Positions 6,868-9,449 of a stretch of DNA of 9,449 bases are shown here, piece after piece. A program made the translations under genes and the position numbers. The first letter of the stretch is position 1. Each line of letters begins with the position of its first letter. Under the pieces are notes generated by a model. That model had not been told where the DNA came from and searched no databases. It saw only the letters and a program-made list of their open reading frames with translations. The stretch is from Flavobacteriaceae bacterium (GTDB taxonomy: Bacteria > Bacteroidota > Bacteroidia > Flavobacteriales > Flavobacteriaceae). Where the stretch lies: NCBI GenBank assembly GCA_020435885.1, contig JAGQYU010000209.1, positions 1 through 9,449 of the forward strand. The letters are read 5' to 3'.

Positions 6868-6896
6868 GATTTTTAAAAAAGTTTGTTCTAATATTG
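6866..6896 (+). promoter_or_regulatory. Putative Bacteroidota-type promoter of aceB-aceA
   Basis: TTG at 6866-6868 is followed after 20 nt by TAATATTG at 6889-6896, one mismatch from TAnnTTTG. The expected start point is near 6902-6903, giving a leader of about 13 nt before the aceB ATG. Spacing and distance both fit. The -33 overlaps the end of the palindrome, so binding there could directly affect RNA polymerase. Confidence 0.5.
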
Positions 6897-6915
6897 TCTC
6901 ATAAAATATTTCACT

Positions 6916-8514
6916 ATGGAGCATAAAGAAATAATAGGGGTTAAAGTAACTTTTGCAAAGGATGTGGTTGAATTTTATCCTTCAATCTTAACAGAAGAAG
7001 CATTGGATTTTCTTGCTGAACTGCATGAGAAATTCAACGATGCAAGATTGCAATTATTGGAAAGAAGAAAGTTGCAGCAAAAGCAATTTGACAAGGGTAA
7101 ACTCCCCGAGTTTCCTAGAGAGACGAAGGATATAAGAGAAGGTAATTGGGTTGCCGGTACTATTCCTGATGATCTTTTGGATAGACGGGTAGAAATTACC
7201 GGACCAGTTGATAGAAAAATGATCATCAATGCATTGAATTCAGGAGCAAAAACATTTATGGCTGATTTTGAGGATAGTAACGCACCATCTTGGAGTAATG
7301 TGATTGAAGGGCAATACAACCTTATTGATGCTAATAAACGAATGATATCTTACTTTGATATCACTAAAGAAAAAGCATATAAGCTGAATGATCATTTGGC
7401 GGTATTGTTAGTAAGACCTAGAGGTTTGCATCTAAATGAACGCCATATGCTTGTTAATGGACAGGAAATATCCGGCAGTTTAGTAGATTTCGGATTGTAT
7501 GTTTTCCACAATACTAAAATACTGATGGATAGAGGTACTGCACCTTATTTTTATTTACCAAAATTAGAGCATTATCTGGAGGCTGCCTGGTGGAACAAAG
7601 TGTTCAATTTTACTCAAGATTATTTACAAATTCCGAGAGGAACATTTAAAGCTACCGTACTTATTGAAACCATTACGGCAAGTTTTCAGTTGGATGAGAT
7701 CATCTATAAACTAAAAGATCATATTGTTGGGCTTAATTGTGGTCGATGGGATTACATATTTTCCTATATAAAGAAATTCAGAAACCGACCTGAGTATGTT
7801 GTGCCGAATAGAGATCAGGTAACAATGACTACACCTTTTATGGAATCTTATTCTAAGTTGGTAATCCAACGATGCCATAAAAGAGGTATCCATGCTATGG
7901 GAGGAATGGCGGCTCAAATACCAATAAAGAGTGATCCATCAGCTAATAAAACAGCTCTTGATAAAGTGCGGGTTGATAAAGAACGTGAAGTAAAAAACGG
8001 TCATGATGGTACTTGGGTGGCACACCCTGATCTGGTGGAAGTAGCCATGAAAATTTTTAATGAGCATATGCCTACGCCTAATCAAATACATGTAAAAAGA
8101 GAAGATGTACATGTAACGGAATCAGACCTGATTGAAATTCCTCATGGAACGGTTACAGAGGCCGGAATTAGGAAAAATATCAATGTAGGTATTCTTTATC
8201 TGGAAGCTTGGTTAAGAGGAAACGGTGCTGTGGCATTGTATAATTTAATGGAAGACGCCGCTACTGCGGAAATATCCAGAACACAAGTTTGGCAATGGCT
8301 TCATAATGAGGTTATGCTTGAAGATGGAAGAAAATTTAACATGAAATTGTATGTGGAGATATTTAATGATGAAGTAAATAAACTGATGGAAATGGTTGGA
8401 GAAGAAAATTTGCCAAACACAAAATTCAAATTGGCTACAGGGCTTTTTGAACAAATAGTACTAACTGAGGAATTTGTTGAATTTTTAACGATTCCTGCTT
8501 ATCAATATTTATAA
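6916..8514 (+). CDS. aceB: Malate synthase A (glyoxylate shunt)
   Basis: This enzyme condenses glyoxylate with acetyl-CoA to malate, the second step of the glyoxylate shunt, in the cytoplasm. At 532 residues it is full length for the A isoform (E. coli AceB is 533). Visible signatures are TFMADFEDSNAPSWSN (113-128) and the glyoxylate-site RPRGLHLNE (167-175, catalytic Arg169). The TIM-barrel strand VLIETITASFQLDEI (248-262) carries the Mg ligand Glu251, and GLNCGRWDYIFS (272-283) carries the Mg ligand Asp279. AMGGMAAQIP (327-336) follows, and NLMEDAATAEISRTQVWQW (443-461) has the catalytic-base Asp447. The C-terminus (FLTIPAYQYL) matches the family end. It is the first gene of an aceB-aceA pair, 73 bp before aceA, divergent from a RamB-like regulator. 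Assignments of catalytic residues are by motif correspondence to the E. coli enzyme. Confidence 0.97.
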   Translation: MEHKEIIGVKVTFAKDVVEFYPSILTEEALDFLAELHEKFNDARLQLLERRKLQQKQFDKGKLPEFPRETKDIREGNWVAGTIPDDLLDRRVEITGPVDRKMIINALNSGAKTFMADFEDSNAPSWSNVIEGQYNLIDANKRMISYFDITKEKAYKLNDHLAVLLVRPRGLHLNERHMLVNGQEISGSLVDFGLYVFHNTKILMDRGTAPYFYLPKLEHYLEAAWWNKVFNFTQDYLQIPRGTFKATVLIETITASFQLDEIIYKLKDHIVGLNCGRWDYIFSYIKKFRNRPEYVVPNRDQVTMTTPFMESYSKLVIQRCHKRGIHAMGGMAAQIPIKSDPSANKTALDKVRVDKEREVKNGHDGTWVAHPDLVEVAMKIFNEHMPTPNQIHVKREDVHVTESDLIEIPHGTVTEAGIRKNINVGILYLEAWLRGNGAVALYNLMEDAATAEISRTQVWQWLHNEVMLEDGRKFNMKLYVEIFNDEVNKLMEMVGEENLPNTKFKLATGLFEQIVLTEEFVEFLTIPAYQYL

Positions 8515-8519
8515 AAAAC

Positions 8520-8550
8520 CCCGTAAGATGGGCTAACATTTCTATACGGG
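8520..8550 (+). repeat. Intercistronic hairpin between aceB and aceA
   Basis: CCCGTAAGA (8520-8528) pairs with TCT-A-TACGGG (8541-8550), a 9-bp stem with one bulged A at 8544 and a 12-nt loop. It starts 6 nt after the aceB stop. It is preceded by a run of A and followed by ATTCAATTAT, which is not a proper U-tract, so a strong rho-independent terminator is unlikely. It could be a partial terminator or an mRNA stability/processing element that sets different aceB and aceA levels. Confidence 0.5.
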
Positions 8551-8587
8551 ATTCAATTATCAATTAATAATAATATCATGTAAAATT

Positions 8588-9449
8588 ATGGAAACTAAAG
8601 AGAAAATTCAAAATTTAGTGTCAGACTGGTTAAGCAATGAGCGCTGGAAAGGCATAGAGAGGCCTTATACCGCTGAAGAAGTTATAAAATTAAGAGGCTC
8701 ATATACAATAGATTATAGTGTTGCCAGAATGGGTGCTGAAAAACTTTGGAAAAAACTGAATTCACAAGATTTTGTTGCCGGATTGGGAGCTTTAACAGGA
8801 AACCAAGCTGTTCAAGAAGTAGATGCAGGTCTGGAAGCTATTTATTTAAGTGGATGGCAGGTTGCCGCTGATGCTAATTTGGCTGGAGAAATGTATCCGG
8901 ATCAGTCTCTTTATCCAGCAAATAGTGTTCCTCAAGTGGTAAAAAGGATCAATAATGCCTTGTTGCGTGCTGATCAAATCCAATCGGTGAATGGTATTAA
9001 AGATAAAAAAGATTATTTGGTTCCTATAATTGCAGATGCTGAAGCAGGTTTTGGTGGAAATTTGAATGCCTTTGAACTGATGAAATCCATGATAGAAAGT
9101 GGTGCTTCTGCTGTTCATTTTGAGGATCAGTTAAGTTCTGCTAAAAAATGTGGGCATTTGGGGGGAAAAGTGTTAGTGCCAACCCAAGAAGCAATCAATA
9201 AACTGGTTGCGGCTCGTTTGGCTGCTGATGTTATGGGTGTGCCTACGTTGATTATTGCAAGAACAGATGCTGATGCGGCTAATCTAATTACAAGTGATAT
9301 TGATGAAAGAGATAGAAAATTTATTATGGGGAATGAGCGCACATCAGAAGGTTTTTATTATGTAAAGAATGGAGTTGAACAAGGCATTGACAGAGGGCTA
9401 AGCTACGCTCCATATGCAGATTTATTATGGATGGAAACTTCTACACCAG
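8588..9449 (+). CDS. aceA: Isocitrate lyase, 5' two thirds (3' end beyond window)
   Basis: This enzyme cleaves isocitrate to glyoxylate and succinate, the first and committed step of the glyoxylate shunt. The frame is open from the ATG at 8588 to the right edge, 287 complete codons of an expected 425-435. Signatures in order are WKGIERPYTAEEV (20-32) and GALTGNQAVQ (67-76). LSGWQVAADANLAGEMYPDQ (88-107) and the Mg-binding IADAEAGFGG (148-157) follow. Next come SAVHFEDQ (174-181) and the catalytic loop KKCGH (186-190, Cys188), then ARTDADAA (224-231) and LLWMETSTP at the edge. All active-site residues expected in this part are present, and the length and motifs match the short E. coli-type enzyme, not the long eukaryotic or mycobacterial AceA2 form so far as visible. 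It lies 73 bp behind aceB with no clear promoter of its own, so it is probably expressed from the aceB promoter. Confidence 0.96.
   Translation, partial: METKEKIQNLVSDWLSNERWKGIERPYTAEEVIKLRGSYTIDYSVARMGAEKLWKKLNSQDFVAGLGALTGNQAVQEVDAGLEAIYLSGWQVAADANLAGEMYPDQSLYPANSVPQVVKRINNALLRADQIQSVNGIKDKKDYLVPIIADAEAGFGGNLNAFELMKSMIESGASAVHFEDQLSSAKKCGHLGGKVLVPTQEAINKLVAARLAADVMGVPTLIIARTDADAANLITSDIDERDRKFIMGNERTSEGFYYVKNGVEQGIDRGLSYAPYADLLWMETSTP

Noticed and set aside
6975..7319. Minus-strand open frame of 114 codons inside aceB
   Set aside because: It lies wholly within the conserved coding sequence of malate synthase on the opposite strand, with Ser/Leu-rich composition and no recognisable motif.
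8578..8583. ATG TAA just upstream of aceA, a minimal start-stop
   Set aside because: A start codon directly followed by a stop, 4 nt before the real aceA ATG, could in principle affect initiation. There is no supporting signal, and AT-rich leaders produce such matches often.
8846..9342. Two minus-strand open frames (90 and 71 codons) at the right end
   Set aside because: Both are antisense to isocitrate lyase, whose frame is intact with all expected motifs. The composition is typical of reverse-frame shadows.

Overview
The window is a chromosomal segment from a member of the Bacteroidota, most likely a flavobacterium (Flavobacteriia). The evidence is the low-GC, AT-rich coding style, the lack of clear Shine-Dalgarno sequences, promoter elements of the Bacteroidota type (TAnnTTTG -7 boxes), and the protein variants encoded. 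These include the long flavobacterial-type alanine dehydrogenase followed by a small DUF4258-like protein, a tandem UspA protein, and a stand-alone acyl-CoA carboxylase beta subunit. No mobile elements, tRNA or rRNA genes, CRISPR arrays or phage genes are visible. This looks like core metabolism, not an accessory island.

Layout, left to right. Positions 1-803 (minus) hold a tandem universal stress protein cut by the window edge. Positions 890-3600 (minus) hold a tight four-gene string, in transcription order yebC, tsaE, ald, small membrane-anchored DUF4258-like protein. Gaps are 2 bp, an 8-bp overlap, and 5 bp. Positions 3635-5263 (minus) hold an acyl-CoA carboxylase carboxyltransferase subunit. 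Positions 5312-6790 (minus) hold a 492-aa regulator of the RamB/ScfR type (XRE helix-turn-helix, degenerate M78-like domain, C-terminal Cys-cluster domain). A 125-bp divergent intergenic region (6791-6915) contains both promoters and a perfect 16-bp palindrome. Positions 6916-8514 (plus) hold malate synthase A, and from 8588 to the right edge (plus) lies isocitrate lyase, cut after about 287 residues.

How the genes fit together. The right half is a glyoxylate-shunt locus: aceB and aceA let the cell grow on acetate, fatty acids or other C2-yielding substrates. The divergent regulator belongs to the family that includes RamB, which controls aceA/aceB in Corynebacterium. The palindrome abuts the aceB -33 element, so it is a natural candidate operator. 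The carboxylase gene directly behind the regulator handles short or branched acyl-CoAs, the class of metabolite this regulator family is thought to sense. The inference is one regulatory unit for acyl-CoA/C2 carbon use. The left half is housekeeping: YebC (translation/transcription factor), TsaE (tRNA t6A synthesis), alanine dehydrogenase and a stress protein.

There is no gene-free stretch longer than about 125 bp. I found no wholly new system. The items most worth following are the palindrome/promoter arrangement with the RamB-like regulator, the glutamine in place of the usual catalytic histidine in the alanine dehydrogenase, and the hairpin between aceB and aceA.
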